From JBBQFI01 sp038321775 (lineage in GTDB: Bacteria > Verrucomicrobiota > Verrucomicrobiia > Chthoniobacterales > UBA10450): DNA of 64,000 nt. Position 1 is the stretch's first letter; each line of letters begins with the position of its first letter. The stretch covers positions 186,001 through 250,000 of the forward strand of contig JBBQFI010000001.1 of the NCBI GenBank assembly GCA_038321775.1, written 5' to 3'. A program made the position numbers and the translations under genes. The notes beneath the pieces were generated by a model that saw nothing but the letters and a program-made list of their open reading frames with translations, searched no databases and was not told the DNA's origin. Shown here piece by piece: positions 26,316 through 35,868 of this stretch.

Positions 26316-29300
26316 ATGCACCAGCAGTCTGAGACCGACACCTCCGCTGATCCACTCTGGTACAAGGACGCGATCATTTACGAGCTGCATGTCAAAACGT
26401 TTCATGACAGCGATGGCGATGGGATAGGAGACTTTCGCGGGGCGATCGAGAAACTCGATTATCTCCGCGAGCTCGGCGTCACGGCGATCTGGCTGCTTCC
26501 GTTTTATCCCTCGCCATTGCGCGATGATGGCTACGATATCGCAGATTATTTCGATGTTCATCCGAGCTACGGAAGGCTCGAAGATTTTCGCGCGTTTCTC
26601 GATGCGGCGCACGAACGTGGCCTCCACGTCATTACCGAGTTGGTCATAAATCACACTTCCGATCAAAACCCGTGGTTTCAAAAATCGCGACGTGCAGCAC
26701 CCGGCTCGCCCGAACGCGAAGTTTATGTCTGGAGCGATTCGCCGGAAAAATACAAGGAAGCGCGCATCATCTTTAAGGATTTCGAGACTTCAAACTGGTC
26801 GTGGGATCCAATCGCAAAAGCGTACTACTGGCATCGCTTCTATTCACATCAGCCCGATTTGAATTTCGATAACCCTGCCGTGCACGAATCTGTGCAGAAG
26901 GTGCTCGATTTTTGGCTGAGCATGGGCGTGGACGGTTTGCGGCTCGACGCCGTTCCTTACTTATATGAACGCGAAGGCACGATCTGCGAAAATTTGCCGG
27001 AAACGCATGTTTATTTGAAAAAGCTGCGCGCGCATTTGGATGCGAATTTTAAAGATCGCATGCTTCTGGCCGAGGCGAACCAATGGCCGGAGGACGCCGT
27101 CGCCTATTTCGGCACGGGCGATGAGTCGCACATGAATTTTCATTTCCCGCTTATGCCGCGCATGTTCATGGCGCTGCAGATGGAGGATCGCTTTCCTATC
27201 ATCGATATTCTCGAACAGACGCCGCCGATTCCAGAGAATTGCCAGTGGGCCATGTTCCTTCGTAATCACGACGAGCTCACGCTTGAAATGGTGACGGACG
27301 AAGAACGCGATTACATGTGGCGCGTCTACGCGAACGATCCGACGGCGCGAATCAATCTCGGCATTCGCCGCCGGCTCGCGCCGCTGCTGGCAAACAGTCG
27401 TCGCAAAATCGAATTGCTAAACATCCTGCTTTTTTCCATGCCGGGAACGCCGGTGATTTATTACGGCGATGAAATCGGTATGGGCGACAATTTTTATCTT
27501 GGCGATCGCAACGGCTGTCGCACTCCGATGCAATGGAGCGCCGATCGCAATGCCGGATTTTCGAAAGCGAACCCGCAACAATTGTATCTGCCGATCACGA
27601 TCGATCCGGAATATCATTACGAGGCGATCAACGTCCAAAATCAGCAGAAGAATTTATCTTCGCTGCTTTGGTGGATGCGCCGCGTGATCGCGATGCGCAA
27701 AAACTTTAAGGCGTTCTCGCGCGGCTCAATCGAATTTCTTTTCCCGGAAAACGCGAAGGTGCTGGCGTTTCTGCGTCAGTTTGAAGGCGAGACAATTCTC
27801 GTCGTCGCCAATCTCTCGCGGTTTTCGCAACCCGCTGAGCTCGATCTTTCGCGCTTTGCCGGCTGCTCGTTGATGGAAGTTTTCAGCCGGAATTATTTTC
27901 CGCGGATCAAAAAGTCGCCTTACCCGATCACACTCGGTCCGCATGCGCATTATTGGTTTGTCTTGCGCCAGCAAACCGCCGCCTCACGCGCTTCCGACAA
28001 ACGCGTGCTACCAACAATTCGCATCGAGCCGAATATTGAAACTCTGATCGCTGGTGATCAACGCGCGCTTTTCGAGCGCGAGGTCCTGCCGGATTACATC
28101 CGCACCTGCCGATGGTTTGGCGCAAAGGCGCGCACGATTCGCACGGTTCAAATCACCGAGGAGTTGCCGATTGCGAACGAAGCGAACGCCGCGCGCATTT
28201 GGTTTCTCGAAGTCAGTTACATGGAAGGCGCGTCGGAGAATTACGCGCTTCCGGTGCAGATCACATCGGGTGCAGCGGCGAGTCAGCTTTTGCGCACTTC
28301 GCCGCAGGCGGTCATCGCGCGATTCAGCCGGGATGCGCAGTTTATTTTGCAGGACGCCGTCTGGGACAAACGTTTTCGCGAAGAACTTTTTCGCGCGGTG
28401 ACAACGGAGCAATGCTTGAAAGGGCGCAATGGCGAACTCTGTGGCATCGCGGGCGCGGCATTGAAAGAGGAAGAAGCGAGCGGCCTCGATTCGCAGGTCA
28501 TGAGCGCCGAGCAAAGCAATTCTTCGATGCTTTTCGATAACAAATTTTTCGTAAAACTTTATCGCAAACTCGAAGACGGCATGAACCCCGACGTCGAGAT
28601 CACGCGTTTCCTAACCGAGCGCTGCAAGTTTCCCAACGTGCCGGAGTTCGCCGGTGCAGTTGAATATCGCCGGCCGAAAAGCGCGCCGACCGTTGTTTGC
28701 CTTGTGCAGCGCGCAATTCAAAATGAAGGCGACGCGTGGAAACTGACACTGGATGCGGTGGGTCGTTATTATGAGCGCGTCCTGGAATCGAAAGTGGATT
28801 TGCAAAGCGCGGCGACGCCGATGGGCGCGGCACTGGATGATTTGATCGGCGGAATTTTTCCCGAGAAAGCGAAGCTGCTCGGTCAGCGCACAGGCGAACT
28901 GCATCAGGCGCTTGCTTCCAATTCCGATGATCCTGCTTTTGCGCCGGAGCCGTTCAACGCCATGGCGCAGCGTTCGGTTTATCAAAACATGCGCGCATTA
29001 TTGCGGCGCGCGTTCGCATTATTGCAGAAAAAAGTAGACGATCTGCCGGAGAATTTTCGCGATGAAGCGAGAGAAGTTCTCGCGGCGGAAAAAGAAATGC
29101 TCGCGCAGGAACAGCGCATCCTCGAACAACGTTCTGGCGCGGCGAAGATTCGCATCCACGGCGATTATCATCTGGGCCAGGCGCTCTACACGGGAAAAGA
29201 TTTTGTGCTTTTGGATTTCGAAGGCGAGCCCGCACGCCCGCTCAGCGAACGAAAGTTGAAACGTTCCGCGCTGCGCGACGTCACTGGCATGATGCGCTCG

Positions 29301-29600
29301 TTTCAATACGCGGCTTACAGCGCGCTCTGGCAACGGTCGATGCGCCCGGAGGATATTCCGTTTCTCGAGCGCTGGGCTGATATTTGGTATCGGCAAATCA
29401 GCAGCATGTTTTTACAGAGTTATCTCGCGACCACTGCCGGAGCCATCTTCATCCCGGAAGGCGCGGGCGAACTGCAAGTGCTGCTCAAAGCGTATCTGCT
29501 CGACAAAGCCATTTACGAAATTGCTTACGAACTGAATCATCGGCCGTCGTGGGTGGTGATTCCGATCCGCGGCATTAAACACATCCTGAAATCTGCCTAA
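26316..29600 (+). CDS. treS: Trehalose synthase-maltokinase fusion (TreS-Mak)
   Basis: About 1094 residues from the ATG at 26316 (a TTG at 26259 extends the frame without homology). The first ~560 residues are GH13 trehalose synthase, which interconverts maltose and trehalose: DYDIADYFDVHPSYG-like region, Asp211 nucleophile in GLRLDAVPYL, the acid in LLAEANQWP and NHDEL. The second half is maltokinase (Pep2), which makes maltose 1-phosphate with ATP: RTCRWFGAKART, NSSMLFDNKFFVKLYRKLEDG, and the kinase loops HGDYHLGQ and LDFEGEP. Together they feed the GlgE route from trehalose to alpha-glucan. GlgE itself is not in the window. The stop TAA lies inside a GCCTAACGA word. Confidence 0.96.
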   Translation: MHQQSETDTSADPLWYKDAIIYELHVKTFHDSDGDGIGDFRGAIEKLDYLRELGVTAIWLLPFYPSPLRDDGYDIADYFDVHPSYGRLEDFRAFLDAAHERGLHVITELVINHTSDQNPWFQKSRRAAPGSPEREVYVWSDSPEKYKEARIIFKDFETSNWSWDPIAKAYYWHRFYSHQPDLNFDNPAVHESVQKVLDFWLSMGVDGLRLDAVPYLYEREGTICENLPETHVYLKKLRAHLDANFKDRMLLAEANQWPEDAVAYFGTGDESHMNFHFPLMPRMFMALQMEDRFPIIDILEQTPPIPENCQWAMFLRNHDELTLEMVTDEERDYMWRVYANDPTARINLGIRRRLAPLLANSRRKIELLNILLFSMPGTPVIYYGDEIGMGDNFYLGDRNGCRTPMQWSADRNAGFSKANPQQLYLPITIDPEYHYEAINVQNQQKNLSSLLWWMRRVIAMRKNFKAFSRGSIEFLFPENAKVLAFLRQFEGETILVVANLSRFSQPAELDLSRFAGCSLMEVFSRNYFPRIKKSPYPITLGPHAHYWFVLRQQTAASRASDKRVLPTIRIEPNIETLIAGDQRALFEREVLPDYIRTCRWFGAKARTIRTVQITEELPIANEANAARIWFLEVSYMEGASENYALPVQITSGAAASQLLRTSPQAVIARFSRDAQFILQDAVWDKRFREELFRAVTTEQCLKGRNGELCGIAGAALKEEEASGLDSQVMSAEQSNSSMLFDNKFFVKLYRKLEDGMNPDVEITRFLTERCKFPNVPEFAGAVEYRRPKSAPTVVCLVQRAIQNEGDAWKLTLDAVGRYYERVLESKVDLQSAATPMGAALDDLIGGIFPEKAKLLGQRTGELHQALASNSDDPAFAPEPFNAMAQRSVYQNMRALLRRAFALLQKKVDDLPENFRDEAREVLAAEKEMLAQEQRILEQRSGAAKIRIHGDYHLGQALYTGKDFVLLDFEGEPARPLSERKLKRSALRDVTGMMRSFQYAAYSALWQRSMRPEDIPFLERWADIWYRQISSMFLQSYLATTAGAIFIPEGAGELQVLLKAYLLDKAIYEIAYELNHRPSWVVIPIRGIKHILKSA

Positions 29601-29606
29601 CGAATC

Positions 29607-30365
29607 ATGCGTGGATGGATTGGAACTTTGATTTTTTTCAGCGCTAGCCTAACGAGTGCACGGGCGGCAGACGAATTGCATTTTCAAAGCGGCGAAAAAC
29701 AAACGGCGCTAATCGAGCTTTTTACTTCGGAAGGCTGTAGCAGTTGTCCGCCGGCAGAGGCGTGGTTGAGCAAACTGAAATCCGATCCGGGCCTGTGGAA
29801 GGATTTCGTTCCGCTCGCATTTCACGTGGATTATTGGGATCGCCTCGGCTGGCGCGATCGGTTCGCGTCGCGTGCGTGGACTGAGCGACAAAATAATTAC
29901 GCGTCACTCTTGCGCAGTGATTCGGTTTACACGCCGGAGTTTATTCGCAATGGCGAGGAATGGCGTGATTGGTTTCACGATCGGCAATTGTCGAAGAGTG
30001 ACGCGAAGAACGCCGGTTCGCTTTCGGTAACAACAACCGACAACAAAACTTTTTCGATCGCATACAGCGGTGGGGATAATTCCAAGTTTGATGCGCACAT
30101 CGCGCTGCTCGGTTGCGGGATCTCATTGAAGATCGCCGGTGGCGAAAATAGCGGACGGCAATTGCAACACGATTTCGTTGTTCTCGACCACAAGTCGGTT
30201 CTGATGAAGACCGATGGAGCGGCAGCGCATGCGACTCTGGCCATTGACTCCGCGAGCAAAAACGCCCCGCAAAAAGCGGTCGCTATTTGGATCACGGAGG
30301 AAAATCAATTGAAACCATTGCAGGCTGCGGGCGGCTGGCTGCCAAACGTTGCGTTGACGAAATAA
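29607..30365 (+). CDS. DUF1223 secreted thioredoxin-fold protein
   Basis: 252 residues with a signal peptide (GTLIFFSASLTSARA). The DUF1223 core begins ALIELFTSEGCSSCPPAEAWL, with a C-x2-C in thioredoxin-like position. HVDYWDRLGWRDRFAS and YTPEFIRNGEEW follow. The family is periplasmic and has a thioredoxin fold with unknown reaction. It lies between the trehalose and CADD genes. Two same-direction GCCTAACGA words lie 52 bases apart at its 5' end (29595 and 29647). Confidence 0.9.
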   Translation: MRGWIGTLIFFSASLTSARAADELHFQSGEKQTALIELFTSEGCSSCPPAEAWLSKLKSDPGLWKDFVPLAFHVDYWDRLGWRDRFASRAWTERQNNYASLLRSDSVYTPEFIRNGEEWRDWFHDRQLSKSDAKNAGSLSVTTTDNKTFSIAYSGGDNSKFDAHIALLGCGISLKIAGGENSGRQLQHDFVVLDHKSVLMKTDGAAAHATLAIDSASKNAPQKAVAIWITEENQLKPLQAAGGWLPNVALTK

Positions 30366-30385
30366 AGCCAATAGGGTTCGAACCG

Positions 30386-31063
30386 ATGAATACTCCGCTT
30401 GAAATAATCGACCGACAGGTCGCCGCAAAACATCTGCTGACTCACCCGTTTTATCTGGCTTGGACACGTGGCGAATTGAGCAAGGCTGCGCTGACTGATT
30501 ATGCGCAGCAATATTATCATCACGTGGCGGCATTCCCGACATATCTCTCAGCGGTGCATGCGCACTGCGACGATCAACCGACGCGGAAAGAACTTTTGAA
30601 GAATCTCATCGATGAGGAAGCCGGCTCGCCGAATCATCCGGAGTTGTGGTTGAAGTTTGTCGAAGGGCTGGGAATCTCGCGCGAGCAAGTTCAACGATCG
30701 GAAAAACGCGAAGAGACAACGCGATTGATCGAAACATTTCGCTCAGTCTGCCGCGAGCAATCGACTGCTGATGGTATCGCTGCGCTTTACGCATACGAAT
30801 CTCAAATTCCGGCGATTTGCGAATCGAAGATCGACGGCTTGAAAAAGCACTATGCCTTCACGGACCCAGAACATTACCGGTATTTCAGCGTGCACATCGA
30901 AGCCGACCACGAGCACGCCGCGGCAGAGCGATTGATGCTGGAATCGCATGTAAACGAAAACAACGTCGCGGGAGTTTATCAATCAGTGCAGCGTGTTCTT
31001 GACTCGTTATGGGATTTGCTTTCGGGAGTTTGCGGACGTCACGCGATCGAGTGCGCGGCTTAG
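30386..31063 (+). CDS. CADD-type para-aminobenzoate synthase (CT610-like)
   Basis: 225 residues from the ATG at 30386. Belongs to the heme-oxygenase-like diiron family of Chlamydia CADD/CT610, which supplies pABA for folate by cutting it from its own tyrosine. Comparing from memory with the chlamydial protein, residues line up at a constant offset of four. Tyr23 (HPFYLAW) matches Tyr27, Lys148 (SKIDG) matches Lys152, and metal ligands E77, H84, H170, D174 and H177 match E81, H88, H174, D178 and H181. The segment PNHPELWLKFVEGLG is also closely similar. No other folate gene is in the window. The gene follows DUF1223 by 20 bases. Confidence 0.92.
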   Translation: MNTPLEIIDRQVAAKHLLTHPFYLAWTRGELSKAALTDYAQQYYHHVAAFPTYLSAVHAHCDDQPTRKELLKNLIDEEAGSPNHPELWLKFVEGLGISREQVQRSEKREETTRLIETFRSVCREQSTADGIAALYAYESQIPAICESKIDGLKKHYAFTDPEHYRYFSVHIEADHEHAAAERLMLESHVNENNVAGVYQSVQRVLDSLWDLLSGVCGRHAIECAA

Positions 31064-31077
31064 GATAATTTTTTCGT

Positions 31078-31854
31078 ATGGCGGACCAAGTTTTAGCGGG
31101 GAAAGTCGGCGTCGTTTTCGGCGTGGCAAATAAACGCAGCATCGCATGGGCAATTGCAAAGGCGTGGGCCGCAGCCGGCGCGAAACTGATCTTTAATTAT
31201 CAGGGCGAGCGCCTGAAAGAAAACGTCGAGGAATTGGTCGGCGAATTTGGTGCCGCCACGCCGCTTTATCCCTGCGACGTTTCCAACGACGCAGATATCG
31301 CAGATTTTTTCGGCAGGGTTCGCGGTGAAACGGATCGGATTGATCTGCTTCTGCATTCGGTTGCATTCGCGCCAAAGGAAGCGCTGGAGGGAGACTTCCT
31401 TAGCACGACGCGTGAAGCATTCCGCACGGCGCACGACATCAGCGCATACTCGTTAGTCGCGCTCGCGCGCGAAGCGGCGCCGATGATGACGAACGGCGGC
31501 AGTATCGTCGCGATGACGTATTACGGCGCGGAAAAAGTTGTGCCGCATTACAATGTTATGGGCGTAGCGAAAGCGAGTTTGGAAGCGAGTACGCGTTATC
31601 TCGCCTACGATTTGGGCCCGAAAAAAATTCGTGCAAATTGCATTTCGGCCGGACCGGTCAATACCCTGGCGGCGCGCGGAATCAGCGGCTTTTCGCAAAT
31701 GCTCAAGCATTATCAGGAACGCGCGCCTTTGAAGCGTAGTTGCGATCCCGCTGAGCTCGGTGCGATCGGAGTCTTTCTCGCGAGCGAAGGCGCGGCTGCC
31801 ATTACTGGCCAGGTCATCTATGTCGATGGCGGGTATCAGATCATGGGAATGTAG
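31078..31854 (+). CDS. fabI: Enoyl-ACP reductase FabI
   Basis: 258 residues. Reduces enoyl-ACP with NADH in the last step of type II fatty acid elongation. The cofactor loop is GVANKRSIAWAIAKA near residue 15, and HSVAFAPK lies on strand five. The catalytic Tyr158-x6-Lys165 is in YNVMGVAKASLEAS, preceded by MTYYGAEKVV. The end VTGE-type ITGQVIYVDGGYQIMGM is typical. It follows the CADD gene by 14 bases and glcD begins three bases after its stop, so these are probably one operon. Confidence 0.97.
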   Translation: MADQVLAGKVGVVFGVANKRSIAWAIAKAWAAAGAKLIFNYQGERLKENVEELVGEFGAATPLYPCDVSNDADIADFFGRVRGETDRIDLLLHSVAFAPKEALEGDFLSTTREAFRTAHDISAYSLVALAREAAPMMTNGGSIVAMTYYGAEKVVPHYNVMGVAKASLEASTRYLAYDLGPKKIRANCISAGPVNTLAARGISGFSQMLKHYQERAPLKRSCDPAELGAIGVFLASEGAAAITGQVIYVDGGYQIMGM

Positions 31855-31857
31855 CGA

Positions 31858-33240
31858 TTGCCGATCTCCGATTTACGACAGAATCTCGTCACGCTTCTTG
31901 GCCCGGAAGCAGTCAGCACTGATCCGCAAATTCTGGCGGAGCAGGGCGGTGATAAATGGGTTGCGCATCACGAACCGGACATCGTTGTCTTCGCGCAATC
32001 GACCGAGCAGGTCAGCGCGCTGCTGAAATTCGCTAACGAACGAAAGATTCCGGTGACGGCGCGCGGCGCTGGTTACGGATACGTCGGTGGTTGCGTTCCG
32101 GTGCGTGGCGGCGTTGCGCTTTCGCTCGCACGCATGAATCGAATCAAGGAAATCAATTTCGGGGACGCAATCGCGATTGTTGAACCCGGCGTTATTACGG
32201 GCGAACTGCAAAGCCGCGCGCGCGAGCAGAAATTATTTTATCCGCCCGATCCAGCGAGCCTGCACAATTGCAGCATCGGTGGAAATGTCGCGACGAATGC
32301 CGGCGGGCCTCGTTGTTTGAAATATGGCGTGACCCGCCATTACATCATCGGCCTCGAGGTCGTTCTCGCTAATGGTGAAATTTTGCGGACCGGTGGACGC
32401 GTCCATAAAAACAAAACCGGATTCGATTTGATCGGATTGTTCGTCGGTTCGGAAGGCATGCTTGGCGTTGTCACAGAAATCACCGTTCGCTTGTTGCCGC
32501 TGCCGCCCGCACGCGCCACGCTCTCTGCTTCGTTTGCGAACATGTCCGAAACTGCTGCGACCGTCCAAGCGGTTTTCGCCGCCGGCTTCCTGCCGTCCTC
32601 GCTCGAAATCGCTGATCACTACACGCTCGAGGCGGCGCGACATGATGCAGCTGTTGGACATGTCCCATCCGGAAACGCGCACTTGCTCGCGGATCTCGAC
32701 GGACAGGAGGAAACCGTAGCGGTCGAAATGGAAAAACTCCGTGATCTCGTGGCGAGTCGAAAACCAACTACGCTGGAAATTGCGACGAATGAGGCGGACG
32801 CGGAAAAACTCTGGGCGTTGCGGCGCGAGTTCAGCAATTCGTTACGCGCTACCGGCCTAACGAAACTGAATGAAGACGTTGTCGTGCCGCGCAGCCGTCT
32901 GGTCGACTTGATCGATTTTGCCGAAGCGCTCTCGAAGGAGTCCGGCTTTCCCATCGCGTGTTTTGGGCACGCAGGTGATGGAAACATTCACGTCAATATC
33001 ATGGCCGATCGATACAATCGCGATGCGGCCGTTCGGGAAAAGGTCGAGCACGCGCTCGATAAACTTTTCGCGCAGGTGCTGGCGTGGGGAGGAGTAATTA
33101 CGGGCGAACACGGTATCGGCCTGGCGAAGAAACGTTGGTGGCCAGAGGCGGCGAGTGACACTTCACGCGAATTGCATCGCGTGCTGAAACGCGCACTCGA
33201 TCCAAACAATATTCTCAATCCCGGGAAATTTTTGGATTAA
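31858..33240 (+). CDS. glcD: FAD-linked oxidase, glycolate/D-lactate dehydrogenase type (GlcD-like)
   Basis: 460 residues starting at a TTG three bases after fabI. Oxidises a 2-hydroxy acid (glycolate or D-lactate). The FAD PCMH domain has TARGAGYGYVGGCVPVRGG, NCSIGGNVATNAGGPRCLKYG and LIGLFVGSEGMLGVVTEIT. The C-terminal cap has CFGHAGDGNIHVNIM and TGEHGIGLAKKRWW, with the FAD/substrate His motifs. GlcE and GlcF partners are not adjacent, so it may be a self-contained enzyme with an unlinked Fe-S partner. Its 3' end overlaps the convergent EEP gene by 26 bases. Confidence 0.92.
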   Translation: MPISDLRQNLVTLLGPEAVSTDPQILAEQGGDKWVAHHEPDIVVFAQSTEQVSALLKFANERKIPVTARGAGYGYVGGCVPVRGGVALSLARMNRIKEINFGDAIAIVEPGVITGELQSRAREQKLFYPPDPASLHNCSIGGNVATNAGGPRCLKYGVTRHYIIGLEVVLANGEILRTGGRVHKNKTGFDLIGLFVGSEGMLGVVTEITVRLLPLPPARATLSASFANMSETAATVQAVFAAGFLPSSLEIADHYTLEAARHDAAVGHVPSGNAHLLADLDGQEETVAVEMEKLRDLVASRKPTTLEIATNEADAEKLWALRREFSNSLRATGLTKLNEDVVVPRSRLVDLIDFAEALSKESGFPIACFGHAGDGNIHVNIMADRYNRDAAVREKVEHALDKLFAQVLAWGGVITGEHGIGLAKKRWWPEAASDTSRELHRVLKRALDPNNILNPGKFLD

Positions 33241-34114
33241 GGACGAACGTAGCTTTGATGGCGCGATGATCGCTCGACTGCGGCGACGTGTTTATAATTC
33301 CCGCGTGGTGCAAGGTCGCATCGCGATAGAAAATATGATCGAAACACGCGGCGGGATATAGGCGATCCGGAGGAAATGTGATTCGCGATTTGTCCGGAAC
33401 ATTTTGCCACGCCCATTGAAATCCTTGGCCTAACAAGTTGCGCGTAGTCTTCTCGCTGTTGAATCGCGAGTCGCCCGGGGCGGTATTAAAATCGCCACCG
33501 ACGATCCAGTGCAGATTTCCGAGTTTGCTGTAGGCATCTTTCATTGCGCGCATGTGAGCGAGCAGTTGATGGATGGATTCTTCGCGAATAGCGATGTTCT
33601 CCCGCAAGCCGCCGCGATTGCTCTTTAAGTGCAATGCGTAGACGAGCAGTAACTCGTTAGGCGAAAATTGATACGCGGCAAAGGCAAAGCCGCGTGGCGG
33701 CGTGATCGAATAACCGGGCTTCCATTGTTCCGCCCACGCGCTCAAAGGCTGCAACCGGCTCGCGATCGCGACTTGTTGCGCCACATTCTGCCCTTCCCGC
33801 GGCGGGAAGTTCGAACAAACGTCGACCTTGAAATCGTGTAACGGTTCAATCGCGACGCCTGCTTGCGCAAAATCGCGGACTTCTTCCATTCCGACAATGT
33901 CAGCGTCGATCCCGGCGAGATCGCGGTGAACAGATTCGATCTGTCGCGCTTGCTCACGGCCGTTCGCATTCGGACGTTGTCCCGGGAACCATTGAATATT
34001 CCAATAGACAACGGTGATCGAATTTTTTGGCGCCGGCGATGGCGACGGAGTTTCCTCCGCGAAAATTGTCGCGGCGATGCATGCTGGAATAATCCAGCGG
34101 AAGAGGGGAACCAT
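33215..34114 (-). CDS. Secreted endonuclease/exonuclease/phosphatase family protein
   Basis: 299 residues with an N-terminal signal peptide (MVPLFRWIIPACIAATIFA) and a short Pro-rich linker. The EEP fold motifs are in order: VVYWNIQWFPG, IVGMEEVRDF (Glu metal ligand), YALHLKSNRGG, WIVGGDFNTAPGD and SSDHRAIKATFV (catalytic His). The fold cleaves phosphodiesters in nucleic acids, lipids or inositides. Export suggests an extracellular nuclease or phospholipase-like hydrolase. It is tail-to-tail with glcD and nine bases after the exosortase gene on the same strand. Confidence 0.87.
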   Translation of the reverse strand: MVPLFRWIIPACIAATIFAEETPSPSPAPKNSITVVYWNIQWFPGQRPNANGREQARQIESVHRDLAGIDADIVGMEEVRDFAQAGVAIEPLHDFKVDVCSNFPPREGQNVAQQVAIASRLQPLSAWAEQWKPGYSITPPRGFAFAAYQFSPNELLLVYALHLKSNRGGLRENIAIREESIHQLLAHMRAMKDAYSKLGNLHWIVGGDFNTAPGDSRFNSEKTTRNLLGQGFQWAWQNVPDKSRITFPPDRLYPAACFDHIFYRDATLHHAGIINTSPQSSDHRAIKATFVLNPKISRD

Positions 34115-34123
34115 TCCGCCAGA

Positions 34124-35677
34124 CTAACCGGGGCGGATAATATTTTCGAGCTGTTTGCGAACTGCTTGTTCCGCGTTCTGATCCTGTTCGTAACCCCACG
34201 CTACAATCTCGAGCATTTGTGCGCCCATTTCGCGTTTGCCCGCCAGCACCGAGCGCAAACGGCCACCTGCGCTCCAATCTTCCTGATTGATTGTCGCTGC
34301 GTTCGGAATCGTTCCGTCCCAGTAAAAATAATAAACGTGCAGCGGAATGCCGTTGTTATCGAAAACGTAGGAACGAACAGAAAGAGGGACGCCATTGATA
34401 GTGAGAAGTTTTTTTTGGTCGCGACCGATTTGGCGCATGCCGCTGGCAGGCAAACAAATATCGGGCCTATGATTTTTGATGAACAAACCGGCAGTCCGGC
34501 CAGGCAACCACTTAAAAAAATACATGCCCCATTGATGGCCGTCGTTGCCGGTCCACGCGCCGCCGCCGCCATCGTTGTAGCGTAATAATTCCTGCGCCTG
34601 TTCTGCGACTGGAACGGATCGAAAATTTTCTGAGTGCGACGGCCAATCGATCGTCCATGCGGGGAGGCGGGAGGACGCCGATTCGTGCGCGCGATACCAG
34701 ATTTGGGTGCCGACTTCAGCGACGATGATACCGGCGAGCAAACCAAGCAGCAAGGCACGCGGGATTCGAAAGGAATTCGGTACGGGCGATGGCGATATTT
34801 TAGCGATTACTTTTTTCCGGAGAAAGAGGCTTAGTCCCCAGAGCACAAAAAGACAGAGGAATAGGATCGAGAGGCCAGCGGGGTCGTGCCATTTCCTAAT
34901 CGTGTCGGAGCCTTGCTGGGCGCCAAGCAGAACGAGGAGAAATGTGCGACCCAAATTGCAAACGAATGCGACAACCGTGCCGACCGCTACGAGCAGAATG
35001 CGGCGACCGACGCTGAAATCATAGAGTTCACCCAGAAAAAGGGAGACCATGAATGTTGCCTGGAGCGAACGCACGCCGGTGCACGCTTCGTCGATGCCAA
35101 CGAGACCGGTGCCGATCTCGATCACGTTTCCCATTTGCACGGCCGGAACATTGATGGCGTTGAGCACCTCGACGTTTATCGCGGTGTCGGCGCGCATTAG
35201 TCCTTGAATGATAAATTGCTCGAACTGCGTCGGCCACGGCACGGCGACGAGAAAGAACAAAATGGGAAATGCGAAGTGGCGCACCCATGGCATTCCGCCT
35301 GCAAAATAAAATGCGGCGGCGCTGATGAAAACGACCGCCATCGCCATCATCCAACTCATCAAGCGCCAGTCAGGATTGGCTTCTTGAATCAAACGAATCG
35401 GAATGAGCAGCAGTGCGCCGGCAATAATCGTGAGCGCCGGAAGAAATCTCCTTCGCAGTGCGACAGGCGCCGGCGCAGTTTCCCATCGTCGCGCAAAAAT
35501 AAATACCGTCAGAAGCGGAACGACCCAGCCATAGCCGTATTGGGGATTGACCGACCACTCGAAATGAAGCCGGGAGACTAGCTCCAGCCAGACCAATCCA
35601 ACAATCGCGACAGCAAACCAGCTTATGGCTCGGCGGGAAAGTGCTTGCGGCGTCGAGGCGACGTCAGATGCGATCAT
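34124..35677 (-). CDS. Exosortase with C-terminal EpsI domain
   Basis: 517 residues. Exosortases are multi-span transpeptidases that process PEP-CTERM-type tails of exported proteins. The family triad is visible: Cys199 in GIDEACTGVRSLQATF, Arg244 in CNLGRTFLLVLLG, and His264 in WHDPAG. About eight helices cover residues 15-300. The C-terminal ~200 residues form the exosortase-associated EpsI domain (NHRPDICLPASGM, RSYVFDNNGIPLHVYYFYWDG). Verrucomicrobia use these with many PEP-CTERM proteins. No PEP-CTERM tail or exopolysaccharide gene was seen in the window. Confidence 0.92.
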   Translation of the reverse strand: MIASDVASTPQALSRRAISWFAVAIVGLVWLELVSRLHFEWSVNPQYGYGWVVPLLTVFIFARRWETAPAPVALRRRFLPALTIIAGALLLIPIRLIQEANPDWRLMSWMMAMAVVFISAAAFYFAGGMPWVRHFAFPILFFLVAVPWPTQFEQFIIQGLMRADTAINVEVLNAINVPAVQMGNVIEIGTGLVGIDEACTGVRSLQATFMVSLFLGELYDFSVGRRILLVAVGTVVAFVCNLGRTFLLVLLGAQQGSDTIRKWHDPAGLSILFLCLFVLWGLSLFLRKKVIAKISPSPVPNSFRIPRALLLGLLAGIIVAEVGTQIWYRAHESASSRLPAWTIDWPSHSENFRSVPVAEQAQELLRYNDGGGGAWTGNDGHQWGMYFFKWLPGRTAGLFIKNHRPDICLPASGMRQIGRDQKKLLTINGVPLSVRSYVFDNNGIPLHVYYFYWDGTIPNAATINQEDWSAGGRLRSVLAGKREMGAQMLEIVAWGYEQDQNAEQAVRKQLENIIRPG

Positions 35678-35791
35678 TAAGGGCGAATGTGTGCGAGTTT
35701 GAGTTTACCTTTTGCAGCAAATTACGAGCCTTTGTCGTGTTGGCACAAATTTATCGAGGTGTTGCTTATTGAGTCAGGGCAGCCCATGCAG

Positions 35792-35819
35792 TTGCGCTTG
35801 CCTTCGATCACAGTATAAT
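35792..35819 (+). promoter_or_regulatory. Candidate sigma-70 promoter upstream of the DPBB-like gene
   Basis: TTGCGC (35792-35797), a 16-base spacer and a perfect TATAAT (35814-35819). Transcription would start near 35826 and give a leader of ~219 nt before the ATG at 36045. Confidence 0.5.
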
Positions 35820-35868
35820 ACGGCATCAAATTGGCTGTAGTGGGCGACTGTGATCGCACCGCTAAATG

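Noticed and set aside
30374..30384. T-arm-like GGGTTCGAACC between DUF1223 and the CADD gene
   Set aside because: No matching acceptor, D or anticodon stems could be drawn upstream; it overlaps the end of a coding gene.
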